Positions 34,527 to 45,300 of a stretch of 64,000 bases of DNA are shown piece by piece. The notes under the pieces are model-generated. The model ran no database searches. It was given only the letters and a program-made list of their open reading frames with translations, and was not told the DNA's origin. The position numbers and the translations under genes are program-made. Positions within the stretch are counted from its first letter, which is position 1; every line of letters starts with the position of its first letter. The stretch comes from an uncultured Mucilaginibacter sp. (GTDB lineage: Bacteria > Bacteroidota > Bacteroidia > Sphingobacteriales > Sphingobacteriaceae), in assembly GCA_913775265.1 (NCBI GenBank), contig CAJYJH010000021.1, forward strand, positions 1-64,000, in the 5' to 3' direction.

Positions 34527-36944
34527 TTATTGGGTATTAAGCTTAACGACTTTAGATTTTAAATTTGGTGAGGATAGTGTAACTGATGTTTCACCAGGCA
34601 CACCTGTTAATTGTACAATGGCCAGCAATCGCCCGCGAACTGATTTTCGCTTTTCGCTCTGATAAGATTCATGACTGTCTTGACTACCGCTTTCCAGTCC
34701 TAAAAGTTTAGCCGGCCCAGTTACGGTTACAGTCACTTCATTTTCGGCAGTTTGTACGCGGTTATCATCTTGGTCAGCAATGTCAATTTCAATTTGGCAG
34801 ATTCCCTTAGTACCGCGTGTAAAAGAATACCGATCGGCTAAGGCTGCCAGCCGATTTGCAGAGCCGTAAGATTTGATGACGGATTGAGCAACCAGTTTGC
34901 CTAAATTGTAGCCTTTAATAAGCAACGTACCGGGCGCATATTTTACATTCCAGGCCGGTATTCGGCCGGCAGTCATATCAGTTTTTAAACGACCTTCTGA
35001 ATGCCCGTTTATAAACAGCTCAGATTCGTCGCAATTGGTGTAACCTTGCACTAACAAATCTTGCTGATTCTGCCAGTTCCAGGAGGGGATGCCTCGCTTC
35101 TGGCTCCAGTTTCCGGTTTGCTCTTTGGTACGTGGCAGTGATACTACAGCATACGCCATTGGGGCAGATGCCCATAAACTCTGACGATAGTAAAATTCCG
35201 GTTTTTTAAACCCGGCAAGGTCAATTAAACCGGCACCGTTGCTTCGCTGCGGCCACTTGCCGGCCTCTCCCAGGTAATCTATACCTGTCCATAAATACTG
35301 CGCAGAGATGTAACGATTAGAATCCACGGCATCCCAAAAAGTTTTACGCATTCCGTTCTCGCTGCCATAAATAACACGGTTAGGGTATTTTTTATGATCT
35401 TCCGGATATCTGAACTCCTGGTAATTGTAACCAATAATATCTAATTCTTCCGGCAAACCCACCTCGTTAGACATGACTACACCGGCCAGAGCGGCCGTAA
35501 CAGGCCGGGTTAAATCATATTGTTTTACCACTTTGGCCAAACGCCGCGCAATAGGTGTCATCTGCGAAGCCGGAGGGTGATCCGGGAGATATCCCTTACC
35601 ATAAATTTGCGGATTATTTCCGGTGTTAAGCACTTCGTGAGTATATGGGTCATTCGGATAATCAATTTCGTTACCAATGCTCCACATAAAAACAGATGGG
35701 TGGTTCCTGCTTCTGAGTACCATATCCCTTAAATCAGTTTCGGCCCACTGTTTAAAATACTCGTGATAACCATTCTTAGCGGGCGTGCCGGCATTCCAGC
35801 CTTTAACCCACTTGTTTTTACCATACTCCCACTCGTCAAAGGCTTCATCCATTATTAAAAACCCTTTTTGGTCACAAAGGTCATATAGGTAATCGGCATG
35901 TGGGTTATGCCCCATCCGGATGGAGTTAACCCCACCTTCTTTTAAAATATCCAGCCTGCGCTCCCATATTTCACGTGGCACCGCAACGCCAAGTGCACCT
36001 GCATCATCATGTACGCAAACACCTTTTATTTTGGTTTCGTGGTCGTTCAGGAAAAAGCCATTGTCCTTATCAAACCGGATTGACCGTATACCCACCTGCT
36101 GGCGAATCCGGTCAATGACTTTGCCGCTTTTTGATAAAGATATGTCAAGGCTATAAAGGTTCGGAACCTCAGGAGACCACAGGCGTGGCTGTTTTACTGT
36201 CATGACCAGTTTTAAATCAGCCGATTTGTTTGCTATTCCAATTTTTCGAGAATTCTCGGCAACCTGTTTTCCTTTGCTATCCAGTAAAGCTATCCTAACC
36301 AAAAGCTGTTCGTCTTTACCCGAAGTATTTGTAACTTTCAACGTGGTACTTACTTCAGCACTGGCTTTAGAAACTTTAGGCGTAGTAAAGGCCACATCCC
36401 ACGGATCGATGTAAGATTGACTTTTTTCGATAAGGTAAACATTGCGATAAATGCCTGACCCGGTATACCAACGCGAATCAGCAAAGTCACTATGATCTAC
36501 TCTTACCTGTAGAATGTTATTCCCCGTAGATTTTAAGTAAGGCCTGAGATCATACTTAAACGGAATAAAACCATTAGGACGCTTACCCAAAAGATGCCCA
36601 TTCAGGTATACCTCGCTGTTTTTGTATACACCATCAAAGTAAATAAATACATGTTTTTTTAACCAATCAGGCTGGGTTTTAAATTCTTTTTGATACCAAC
36701 TTATGCCACCCGGCAGATATCCAGTGGCGCTGGCCCATTCTTCGCTAAATGGCCCCTCGATTGCCCAATCATGCGGTAATTGTACGCTTTTCCAATCCGA
36801 GCTTACTGCCTTGCCATCTTGTTTTTGAATATCCCCTTTATGGAATTGCCAGCCATCGTTAAATATTGTTTGAAGGCCTTGGGCGTGCACATCCAAAATA
36901 AAAAAGAGGAAAAACAAGATGATTGTTGATTTTTTATACGTCAT
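34527..36944 (-). CDS. GH2 beta-galactosidase
   Basis: An 805-residue secreted GH2 protein (signal about 1-22, ending DVHAQ). It begins with the sugar-binding domain (WKSVQLPHDWAIEGPF), has IKGVCVHDDAGALG and IRMGHNPH, and the acid/base E426 in MWSIGNEIDYP. The nucleophile is probably E529 in VIYGSENGMRK. Most GH2 with this layout are beta-galactosidases (the E. coli LacZ/Bacteroides GalB type), though beta-glucuronidase or beta-mannosidase activity cannot be excluded. The C-terminal domain has GLESGSQDSHESYQ, the Bacteroidetes GH2 ending. Confidence 0.88.
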   Translation of the reverse strand: MTYKKSTIILFFLFFILDVHAQGLQTIFNDGWQFHKGDIQKQDGKAVSSDWKSVQLPHDWAIEGPFSEEWASATGYLPGGISWYQKEFKTQPDWLKKHVFIYFDGVYKNSEVYLNGHLLGKRPNGFIPFKYDLRPYLKSTGNNILQVRVDHSDFADSRWYTGSGIYRNVYLIEKSQSYIDPWDVAFTTPKVSKASAEVSTTLKVTNTSGKDEQLLVRIALLDSKGKQVAENSRKIGIANKSADLKLVMTVKQPRLWSPEVPNLYSLDISLSKSGKVIDRIRQQVGIRSIRFDKDNGFFLNDHETKIKGVCVHDDAGALGVAVPREIWERRLDILKEGGVNSIRMGHNPHADYLYDLCDQKGFLIMDEAFDEWEYGKNKWVKGWNAGTPAKNGYHEYFKQWAETDLRDMVLRSRNHPSVFMWSIGNEIDYPNDPYTHEVLNTGNNPQIYGKGYLPDHPPASQMTPIARRLAKVVKQYDLTRPVTAALAGVVMSNEVGLPEELDIIGYNYQEFRYPEDHKKYPNRVIYGSENGMRKTFWDAVDSNRYISAQYLWTGIDYLGEAGKWPQRSNGAGLIDLAGFKKPEFYYRQSLWASAPMAYAVVSLPRTKEQTGNWSQKRGIPSWNWQNQQDLLVQGYTNCDESELFINGHSEGRLKTDMTAGRIPAWNVKYAPGTLLIKGYNLGKLVAQSVIKSYGSANRLAALADRYSFTRGTKGICQIEIDIADQDDNRVQTAENEVTVTVTGPAKLLGLESGSQDSHESYQSEKRKSVRGRLLAIVQLTGVPGETSVTLSSPNLKSKVVKLNTQ

Positions 36945-37101
36945 AAATACTGGATTTTAGTATTGCCAGCGTAATTTGTGTCATTGATGCAGAATAAAAT
37001 AATCTGCTTACCTGATTGCCATGAAGTTGATATTACTAAATTTAACGGTACAACTCAAGACTCTGCTCAAATAATCTAAAATTTATCATATAAAATAATT
37101 A

Positions 37102-37130
37102 AGCCAGTGCTACCAAAGGCAACACTGGCT
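37102..37130 (-). terminator. Hairpin right after susD, possible attenuator
   Basis: AGCCAGTG (37102-37109) pairs with CACTGGCT (37123-37130). It is 8 bases past the susD stop; on the minus strand TTAATTATTTTAT follows, a weak U-tract. It could reduce read-through to the enzyme genes and protect the susCD message. Confidence 0.55.
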
Positions 37131-37138
37131 CGATTATC

Positions 37139-38836
37139 TTAGTAACCAGCGTTTTGCTGAAGCTGGTTTCCGGAAGCCTGTATTTCGTTTCGAGGGATGG
37201 GCAACCAATAATGTTTCGCTGCGAAAGAACGGCCCTCTAACGCCACTTTAGTAGCATAGTTAAATGTACCGTTGGTGTTTTTAGTAATAGTGATACCTGT
37301 AGCCGGACGATTTTCGGTAACATCAGCTATGCGCCATCTTCTAACATCGTAAAAACGATGTTCTTCAAACGCAAGCTCAATCCGGCGTTCGTGACGTATG
37401 GCTTCACGCATTTGGTCTTTTGAAGAAGCCGTTACCGCAGGCATATTTACACCAGTGCGAGCCCTTACAGCATTAATAGCTGTGCGTGCAGAATAGGTTG
37501 CACCAGCCGGAACAGCGTCTGGCCCGTAAGCTTCGTTGGCCGACTCAGCAAAATTTAACAGAATTTCTGCATATCTGAAGTAATTCCAGGTTTGGAAACC
37601 AGCATTACCCCAAGGGTTTTGAATTGGATAAGCCTCATTAATAAATTTTTTAAGATAATAACCGGTTTTAGATGTATTCCAGTTTTCGCTACCATCCCTG
37701 CTGTCACGGCCACCCGGGATGAAGGTTTCAATTGCTCTGCCACGGTAAGATGCTCCGTTATAAAATATGGTTGCTGCAAATCTTGGATCTCGGTTAGCAT
37801 AAGGGTTGTTGGCATTATAACCCGACGTTGCATCGGTAATGGCTTTACCGTTACTCATCTCATAATCATCAACTAAGTTTTGTAAAGGTGAGTTACCGGC
37901 CCATCCGCCATAACCGTTTGGTCCGTTTGCAATTTCTAAATGCACATGACCGGCATCACGAGTATAAAACCTCGCAAAAATAGTTTCATTGGTTTCGTTA
38001 GCCAGAAACATATTAGCGTATCCGCCGGTATAAAGGCCATATTTGTTTAAAGCAATAACGGCTTGTGCGGCAGTAGCTGCTGCCTCCCAAGTACCGGCAT
38101 TATATAGCGGACTGGCGGCATAAAGCATTAACCTTGATTTTAAGGCTAGTGCTGCACCTTTAGTTGCCCTGCCGTTCATCCAAGCGCCGTCATTGTTTAG
38201 CGGAAGCTTGGCAACTGCATCATCTAACTGTGCAGACACATAATCTATACACTCTTTAATAGTCGATCTTTTAAATAACGCGGGATCCTGGAAATTTTCG
38301 CCTAACTGAGTCACACGGTCGCCCATTAATACCACGCCGCCGTAATTTCTGATCAGGTCGAAATATCGAAAGGCACGAACAAACTTTAATTCGCCTTCAA
38401 TACGACTGCGGTGCATAGCACTCATTGGTACGTTAGCTAACAAGCTAAGCGCAAAGTTACACTCGCGTATGCCGCGGTAACTACGTCCCCAAAACACATT
38501 GGCTATCCCTAAATTGTCGGGGCTTAACTGTCCGCGCTGAATCAGCCAAGTATCATCGTCATTATTATAAATAGACTCATCAGTCAATGAACTCCACATG
38601 GCGTATTCAAAACCTCGGCCAAATCCAGGTGGCGTACCATCACCCTCCTTGTTAGTAAGCTGTGTGCCAATGTAGCGGTTGGTAACATAAGCCTCGTATA
38701 CTGTGCTGTCTGACGACAACGCCGAAGTCGCAATACGGTCGGTAGGCTGAATATCTAAGTAATCCTTCTTACAGGCTGAAAACAGAAGTACCGAGCCAAG
38801 CAGAGCACCCCAATATTTGATATGATTAAGCTTCAT
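37139..38836 (-). CDS. SusD/RagB-family outer-membrane glycan-binding lipoprotein
   Basis: SusD proteins sit on the outer surface, bind the glycan and close over the SusC pore. The 565 residues begin with a lipoprotein signal and lipobox LLFSAC (lipidated Cys22) followed by KKDYLDIQP. TPR-like helices and the family hallmark FRYFDLIRNYGGVVL and the C-terminal RHERRIELAFEEHRFYDVRRW are present, ending LPIPRNEI. It starts 4 bases after SusC. Confidence 0.95.
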   Translation of the reverse strand: MKLNHIKYWGALLGSVLLFSACKKDYLDIQPTDRIATSALSSDSTVYEAYVTNRYIGTQLTNKEGDGTPPGFGRGFEYAMWSSLTDESIYNNDDDTWLIQRGQLSPDNLGIANVFWGRSYRGIRECNFALSLLANVPMSAMHRSRIEGELKFVRAFRYFDLIRNYGGVVLMGDRVTQLGENFQDPALFKRSTIKECIDYVSAQLDDAVAKLPLNNDGAWMNGRATKGAALALKSRLMLYAASPLYNAGTWEAAATAAQAVIALNKYGLYTGGYANMFLANETNETIFARFYTRDAGHVHLEIANGPNGYGGWAGNSPLQNLVDDYEMSNGKAITDATSGYNANNPYANRDPRFAATIFYNGASYRGRAIETFIPGGRDSRDGSENWNTSKTGYYLKKFINEAYPIQNPWGNAGFQTWNYFRYAEILLNFAESANEAYGPDAVPAGATYSARTAINAVRARTGVNMPAVTASSKDQMREAIRHERRIELAFEEHRFYDVRRWRIADVTENRPATGITITKNTNGTFNYATKVALEGRSFAAKHYWLPIPRNEIQASGNQLQQNAGY

Positions 38837-38840
38837 TTGA

Positions 38841-41800
38841 TTAGAATTTTACGTTAACACCCAGGTTAAATATTTTTTGCTGCGGATAAAATTGCCCGCT
38901 TCCACTATCACCTTCCGGATCGTAGTCTTTTACTTTAGTTATGGTGAACAGGTTGAATGCGCTAAAATATAATCTCAGGTTAGATACTTTTATTTTAGAC
39001 AAAAACTCAGCGTTTACATTATAACCTAATTGCAGATTTTTTAATCTTAAAAATGACGCATTGTTAAGCCAAAATGTATTAGAGTATAATCCACCGCTGA
39101 TAGCGCTTGATGAACGCTCTGTTACTATAGGAAAAGTTCCGTCCGGAGTGTTTGGTCCGAATCTGTTATCAGCCCATGAGCGGTAAAAGTTACCTATAGT
39201 TCCGGACTCGGGCAGTACGTATTGTGCTACCTGAGCCTGACCTGCAAATAATGCACTAAAGTCAAATTGCTTATACGCTGCGTTAAGGGTAAAACCGTAA
39301 GTAATTCTTGGAATATTGCCATACTTATTTCTTACCATATCGCGGGCATCAATCACACCATCCTGGTTGTAATCTTCAAATCTAAGGTCGCCCACTTTTG
39401 CACCCGGTACGTGAGGGTATGCCGCCAGTTCCTGAGCATTTCTAAACAAGCCTATTGCCTGGTACAACAATGGTGTATTTAATGAGTTGCCTGTTAACGT
39501 TTGGTAAGGAAGCAAACCAGGAGCATCGTCTAAAAATTTAACAACGTTTTTGGCATAAGTTAGATTACCTGATAATCCCCAGGTGAACTTGCTGCCGGTA
39601 TGGTTATAGCCTAAAGTTGCCTCAAAACCTTCGCTGTTTACACGGCCAATGTTTTCATCCGGCAAAAGCGGATCGCCATTGTAAGGATTAACAATACCCG
39701 TTACAGCTGGCACCGAACCACTACGGCGGGTGAGGATATTAGTTCGTTTTTGATTAAAATATATCGCTTCAAAGTTGAAATTTTTCAAAAAAACGGCATT
39801 TAAACCGATATCAAGTTTTTTGGCAACTTCCCAGGTGATATTAGGGTTAGCCAGCTTGATCAGATTAAGATTGGCCTGAATGTCAGACCCACTAACAAAT
39901 CCGTTTCTTACGATAGTAAAATTGTCAAAATACTGGAAGTTTGAGATAGCATCATTACCCAAGGTACCGTAAGAAGCTCTGATCTTTAAGTCATTGAAAA
40001 ACTTCACATGATCGCCAAACCAATCTTCTTTTGATATTCTCCAGGCACCTGATACTGATGGGAAATATCCCCACTGCTTTCCGGCCGGAAAGTTGGAGCT
40101 GCCATCAGCACGTAACTGCCCTTCGAGCATGTACTTTTCATTGTAATTGTAAGTTATCTTACTGATTACACTTTGCCGGGTAAAGTTGGTGCTATAGCCC
40201 GAGTTTAAAAAATCGGTAGCTGCTGTACCGCCTTGAGATAGCTCGGGAAGTTCTGATGATAGGTAATTTCTTCGCGTAGCATCAAAATATTCTCTGCGCG
40301 AACGGCTTTGTTCATAGCCTACAAATGCATAGAAACTATGCTGACCGAATTTACGCGAATAATTTATTTTAGCATTCGAGGTCAACTGCACATCGTTCAT
40401 CTGCGACTCGAATAAAATCGGCTTACCATTAAAACCACCGTACAAAACAGGCTCGTAAACATTAGTACTAGCTATGTAACGGTAAACATTGTATGGTTTA
40501 GAAAAATTCTTCGCGAAATTAAAAGCACGATCGGCTGAAAAGAATCCATCAACAGAAAGGCCTTCAACCCCAGGGATGTTATAGCTGGCTTTTAAAATAC
40601 CATTAAATACATGGATAGGGTTACGATTTACACCACCAATGTCTGTAACCTGCAAGGCCGGATTCTCCCCTTCGATACCTAAAGTAGGCAAGCCGTTTGG
40701 ATAGTAAGGAGCTACCGTAGGATTGGCGCGGTAAATTGACCGAAAGATACCGCCACCACCTGTTGTCGGATACTGACGATCTTCTTGCCTGCCTGATAAT
40801 AATAAGCTTACCTTAAAGTCTTTAGTGATGTTTGCATCAATGTTTGATCGGAAGTTGTATTGTTTGTACTTAGTGATGCCCTCTTTATAAATATTATCTT
40901 GATAGATAGTTCCTAAAGACACATAATACTTCATATCCTCAGTACCGCCGTTAACGGACAGACTTTGCTGATTTTGCAGGGCTACTTTTTTCAAGGTCTG
41001 GTCAATCCAATCTGTATTGGGGTAATTCAACTGGTCTGAACCGTTACGAAAACTTTCAATCTGTGCAGCGCTATACCGTTGGTTAAGTCCGCCGCTTGGA
41101 CTACCGTTATATAAAATTTCGTTAACCAGCTGAGCATACTGAGGTGCATCTGCCATTTGCGGAAGACGGGTAGGCATACTAAAACCTTGGTTATAGCTAT
41201 AGCTAATACTTGGCTTCCCGGTTTTACCACGTTTTGTGGTTACCAAAATAACACCGTTTGCCGCACGGTTACCGTAAATAGCTGCCGAAGCATCTTTAAG
41301 TACGGAAATACTTTCAATATCGTTTGGGTCCAGGCGCTCCAAGCCACCAATCTGCCCGGGTATACCATCAACTACAACTAATACACCGTTACTGCCTGTA
41401 GTTGCCTGCCCACGGATAGTAATACTGGATCCATCATATCCGGGCTCACCCGAACGGTTGTTGGCAATTAAACCAGAGAAACGCCCAGCCAAGGAGTTAG
41501 AAACGTTTGGCTGCGGGCTTTTAACTATTTCTGCACCTTTTACGTCAGATACCGAACCGGTTAATGTAGATCTCTTTTGAGTGTTGTAACCAACTACTAC
41601 CACATCCGCTAATGATTTTTCGGAGTTTAAAAGCTTTACATCTATCGATGTAAGTTGCCCAACACCGAGCTCCTGAGTGGTGTAACCGGCATAAGAAAAT
41701 ACCAGTGTAGCATTATCATCGGGTACCTGGATAGAGTAACGGCCATTCACGTCGGTAATAGTACCCCTCGTTGTACCTTTTATACTCACACCCACACCTA

Positions 41801-42017
41801 TTAAAGGTTCACCTTTTTCGTCAACAACACGGCCGGTTATCGGACGGTCTTGCTTAAACACGGTCATCATGTTACCATGATTTCTCATCACTGTTTCCGC
41901 TTTAAGTACGTTCGGAAAAGCAAACACTGTAGCGGCAATCAGCGCGCAGTTGATAACTTTCCCGACCTTCCTTTGAACACGCGGAGGTGAGGACTGAATT
42001 TGTAAAAATTCATTCAT
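38841..42017 (-). CDS. SusC/RagA-family TonB-dependent transporter
   Basis: A 1058-residue outer-membrane transporter for oligosaccharides, energised by TonB. An N-terminal signal (about 20-40) is followed by a carboxypeptidase-regulatory-like domain (ITGRVVDEKGEPLIGV, about 60-145), the plug with VVVVGYNTQKRS and SVLKDASAAIYGNRAANG, and a 22-strand barrel. It ends with NLGVNVKF. The signal region is longer than usual (positively charged residues 14-20 precede the hydrophobic core). It is upstream of and coupled to SusD. Substrate is unknown; the enzymes suggest a beta-galactosyl or mannosyl glycan. Confidence 0.95.
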   Translation of the reverse strand: MNEFLQIQSSPPRVQRKVGKVINCALIAATVFAFPNVLKAETVMRNHGNMMTVFKQDRPITGRVVDEKGEPLIGVGVSIKGTTRGTITDVNGRYSIQVPDDNATLVFSYAGYTTQELGVGQLTSIDVKLLNSEKSLADVVVVGYNTQKRSTLTGSVSDVKGAEIVKSPQPNVSNSLAGRFSGLIANNRSGEPGYDGSSITIRGQATTGSNGVLVVVDGIPGQIGGLERLDPNDIESISVLKDASAAIYGNRAANGVILVTTKRGKTGKPSISYSYNQGFSMPTRLPQMADAPQYAQLVNEILYNGSPSGGLNQRYSAAQIESFRNGSDQLNYPNTDWIDQTLKKVALQNQQSLSVNGGTEDMKYYVSLGTIYQDNIYKEGITKYKQYNFRSNIDANITKDFKVSLLLSGRQEDRQYPTTGGGGIFRSIYRANPTVAPYYPNGLPTLGIEGENPALQVTDIGGVNRNPIHVFNGILKASYNIPGVEGLSVDGFFSADRAFNFAKNFSKPYNVYRYIASTNVYEPVLYGGFNGKPILFESQMNDVQLTSNAKINYSRKFGQHSFYAFVGYEQSRSRREYFDATRRNYLSSELPELSQGGTAATDFLNSGYSTNFTRQSVISKITYNYNEKYMLEGQLRADGSSNFPAGKQWGYFPSVSGAWRISKEDWFGDHVKFFNDLKIRASYGTLGNDAISNFQYFDNFTIVRNGFVSGSDIQANLNLIKLANPNITWEVAKKLDIGLNAVFLKNFNFEAIYFNQKRTNILTRRSGSVPAVTGIVNPYNGDPLLPDENIGRVNSEGFEATLGYNHTGSKFTWGLSGNLTYAKNVVKFLDDAPGLLPYQTLTGNSLNTPLLYQAIGLFRNAQELAAYPHVPGAKVGDLRFEDYNQDGVIDARDMVRNKYGNIPRITYGFTLNAAYKQFDFSALFAGQAQVAQYVLPESGTIGNFYRSWADNRFGPNTPDGTFPIVTERSSSAISGGLYSNTFWLNNASFLRLKNLQLGYNVNAEFLSKIKVSNLRLYFSAFNLFTITKVKDYDPEGDSGSGQFYPQQKIFNLGVNVKF

Positions 42018-42320
42018 AATTTATCGGTTTTAAAAATTGAATTTACCGGCAGGCTAAGAGAAGGCAACCGGAGCTTTTAATTGGTTCTGGCTGCTAAATT
42101 CAGATAAATTACCGCTCCGGAGTGAGGGGTAATCGAACAATTATAAAGGGGTAATATATGCAAAAACCCCCTTAAATCAACGTTTTGCTTGAGTAAGACA
42201 ATAATGAATTACAAAATACGAGGATCAGAGTAATGCACATCATTTGAGACGACCAAACGAGAAATCAAAATTTAAGTTGTCTGATTGAAGCTAAATTAAC
42301 ATTGGTTTTAATACCCAACC
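42018..42320. promoter_or_regulatory. Control region upstream of susC
   Basis: 303 bases between the sensor gene and susC, both on the minus strand. It contains two direct repeats of AGGGGTAAT (42125-42133 and 42147-42155), 22 bases apart. No classical -7/-33 box was identified. Confidence 0.6.
42125..42155 (-). promoter_or_regulatory. Direct repeat AGGGGTAAT x2, candidate operator for the hybrid sensor
   Basis: Two identical 9-base copies (42125-42133, 42147-42155) with a 22-base period, two helical turns, about 110-140 bases upstream of susC. AraC-type domains bind direct repeats with this spacing. Confidence 0.5.
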
Positions 42321-45300
42321 TTAGCTCTCTTTTGTGCTGGCTTTCTTGATTAACGGCGATACGGAGTTTTGATAAAATGCCGGATTCCTGTACTTTTTAA
42401 TATACTGAGAAGGGTTCATATGAAACAATTTTAAAAACTGTTCCCTAAAATATTTTGCATCGTTTATACCAACCTGATAGGCAGTTTCCATAACTGTATT
42501 ATTGGTATTTATAAACATTTCTGCCGCCTTGCGGAGTCTTAAAAACCGAATAAAGTTGTTGGTAGATAGACCGGATATAGACTTCACTTTATTATTAAGG
42601 CTCGATTTAGAAATACCCAATTCGTTGGCCAAAACCTGAATATTAAATTCAGTATTTTGCAGATGATTTTCAACAGTTTGAATACAACGCTCCAAAAACT
42701 CTTTGTATTCATCAGATATCTTTAAATTATTTGAATTTAAGGTAACCTTGTTGTAAAAGTATTGCTGAAGCGTATTGCGGCTTTTGAGGATGCTCGAAAC
42801 CCGCGCTTTGAGCAAATCCCTGTCAAACGGCTTACTGATATAATCGTCGGCCCCACCTTCAATGCCCTTCAATTTTATCTCTGGCGATGAACTTGCAGTT
42901 AATAGTACAACCGGTATGTGCGAAATTGAACTATCATCCTTAATTAAATTACATAGTTCTACACCACTCATTCCAGGCATCATCACATCGCTGATAACAA
43001 TATCCGGCATAACATCTTTAACGATTTTTAAACCGGCTTCACCGTCAGAAGCATCCAATACATGATGATCCAGTTTAAAGATTTGCTTGATATACTCTCT
43101 GATTTCGTCGTTATCATCTACAATTAAAATAGTTTTAAAATCGGCGGCCAATGGTTGAGTTGGATCAGGCTCTGCTGCTGCCTCAACTGATGCATTGACA
43201 TTAATCTCGCCTTCGATCATTTCTTTAAGCAGCACAGAACTTGACGCATTATCTTCTACCCGCTGTGCCGTGGCAAGGTGATTTTCTCCTTTATTAAGCT
43301 CTATATAAAATATGGTTCCGGCGCCAACCGCACTCTCATACCATACTTTTCCCTGATGGCGAGCAATAAAAGTTTTAACTAAAAAAAGGCCTATGCCGAA
43401 ACCACCTGTAGCAGCATTACTTTGTTGAGGCTCTTGGTAAAACCGATTAAATAATTTTTCGCCTATGTGCGATGGTATACCTCTGCCAGTATCAGTAATT
43501 TGAATGTTGGCATGATGCTCACTTTCGCTTATGTTGACTTTAATGCACCCTTGTGGCGGGGTAAACTTAACCGCATTAGATAGCAAATTAAATAAAGCAA
43601 TCTCTATTTTTTCCCGATCAAGCAAAATCATCACCGGTGTTTCAGGAGCAATAAAATCGTAATCTATGTTTTTAACCCGTGCTTGGTGTGTAAAGCAAAG
43701 GAAAACCTCCTTACTAAGCTCTGTAACATCAACCATTGATACCCGCAGAACATCATCATCGTCTCCGGCTTTACGGAACAATAATAACTGATCTACCAGG
43801 CTTAGTAACCTGCGCGCATTACGATAAACAATATTCAGACTGGAAGTATCAATATTTTGATCGTCTCTATAAAGTAACTCCTTTACCGGGTTGATGATTA
43901 AAGTAAGCGGTGTGCGAAACTCATGTGATATATTGGTAAAGAAAGATAGCTTTTTCTCGCTTAATTCCTTTTCCTTTTCGCCTTCAATTTGAGCCAGCCT
44001 TATTCCATATTGCAACTTAGCTTGTCTGTTTTTATAAATGATAAAAACGGCCGCTAACCCGGAAATTATCATTACATAAATCGTATATGCCCACCAGGTA
44101 ACATACCACGCTGGGTTTATTATAATGGTAATCTCTCTGCCCTGCTCACTCCAATATCCATCGCTATCAGATGCCTTTACACGAAATGTATAAGTACCAG
44201 GATTCAAATTAGTATAAGTTGCCTTTCTTTGCCCGCCTACGTAATTCCACTTTTTATCAAATCCAGACAATTGGTAAGCATACTCAATTTTTTCTGGGTG
44301 AGTATAATTCAACGCAGCAAAGTCGATAGAGAAAACGCTTTGATTATATGACAAGTGAATTTCTTTCGCGGCGTTAATATCTTTATCACCTATTGCCGAT
44401 CCCTTTCCTGTCCTCACTGAACGATTAAAAATCTGAAAATCCGTAAAAATGATACTAGGTATCGTTTTATTGATTTTAACTTCTGTCGGATTAAAGTATA
44501 CGATACCTTTTGTACCCGCTAAATAGATAGTTCCGTTTGTGCTTATTGCAATTTTTTCGTTAGCAAATAAACCATCTGCCTCATCAAAGTTTCTTACCTT
44601 TTGAGTTATTGGATCAAACCGTGAAAGTCCAGTGCCGGTCAGCACCCATAATTTGCCGTCATGACCTTCACACAGATTAACAAATTGATTGCTTGCAAAG
44701 CCGTTATTAGTTGAATAAGTTATAAATCGATCGTACTTTCTATCATACTTGTTCAATCCATTAGCGGTACATACCCAAATCTGCCCACGCGAATCTTTTA
44801 CGATATTGTTAATCGTGTTATCACTTATTTCTCCTTCACCCTTACCTTCTCTAATGTAACGACGGAATTTTCCGTTGGCGGGGTTAAATCTATTTAATCC
44901 GCCTCCTGCAGTTCCAATCCACACGCTACTATCCGGGTCTTGAGCCAAGCAATAAACATGGTTATTGCTGATAGAGCTGGGGTTACCAGGGATATTATAG
45001 TAGTGTTGAAATTGTTGGTTGGCCTTGTCAAATATTTTCAGTCCGGCGTCAGTAGCGAGGTAGAAAATGTTAGGTTTAACTTCAATCATCTCCCTGAAAA
45101 CATCTTCGTTAAACAATGTTTCCAAATGAGAATGGTGAGAATAAGTAGTAAAAGTACGCGTATCCTTATGATAAAGATCAAACCCATTCTCTGTTAATAC
45201 CCAAAGTTGTTTTTGCCGGTCTACAAACAATTGACTTATATCACTGCTGGATAGAGATTGTTTCCCTTTAGCCTGCTTGTAAGTAACCGTTTTTCCGTTA

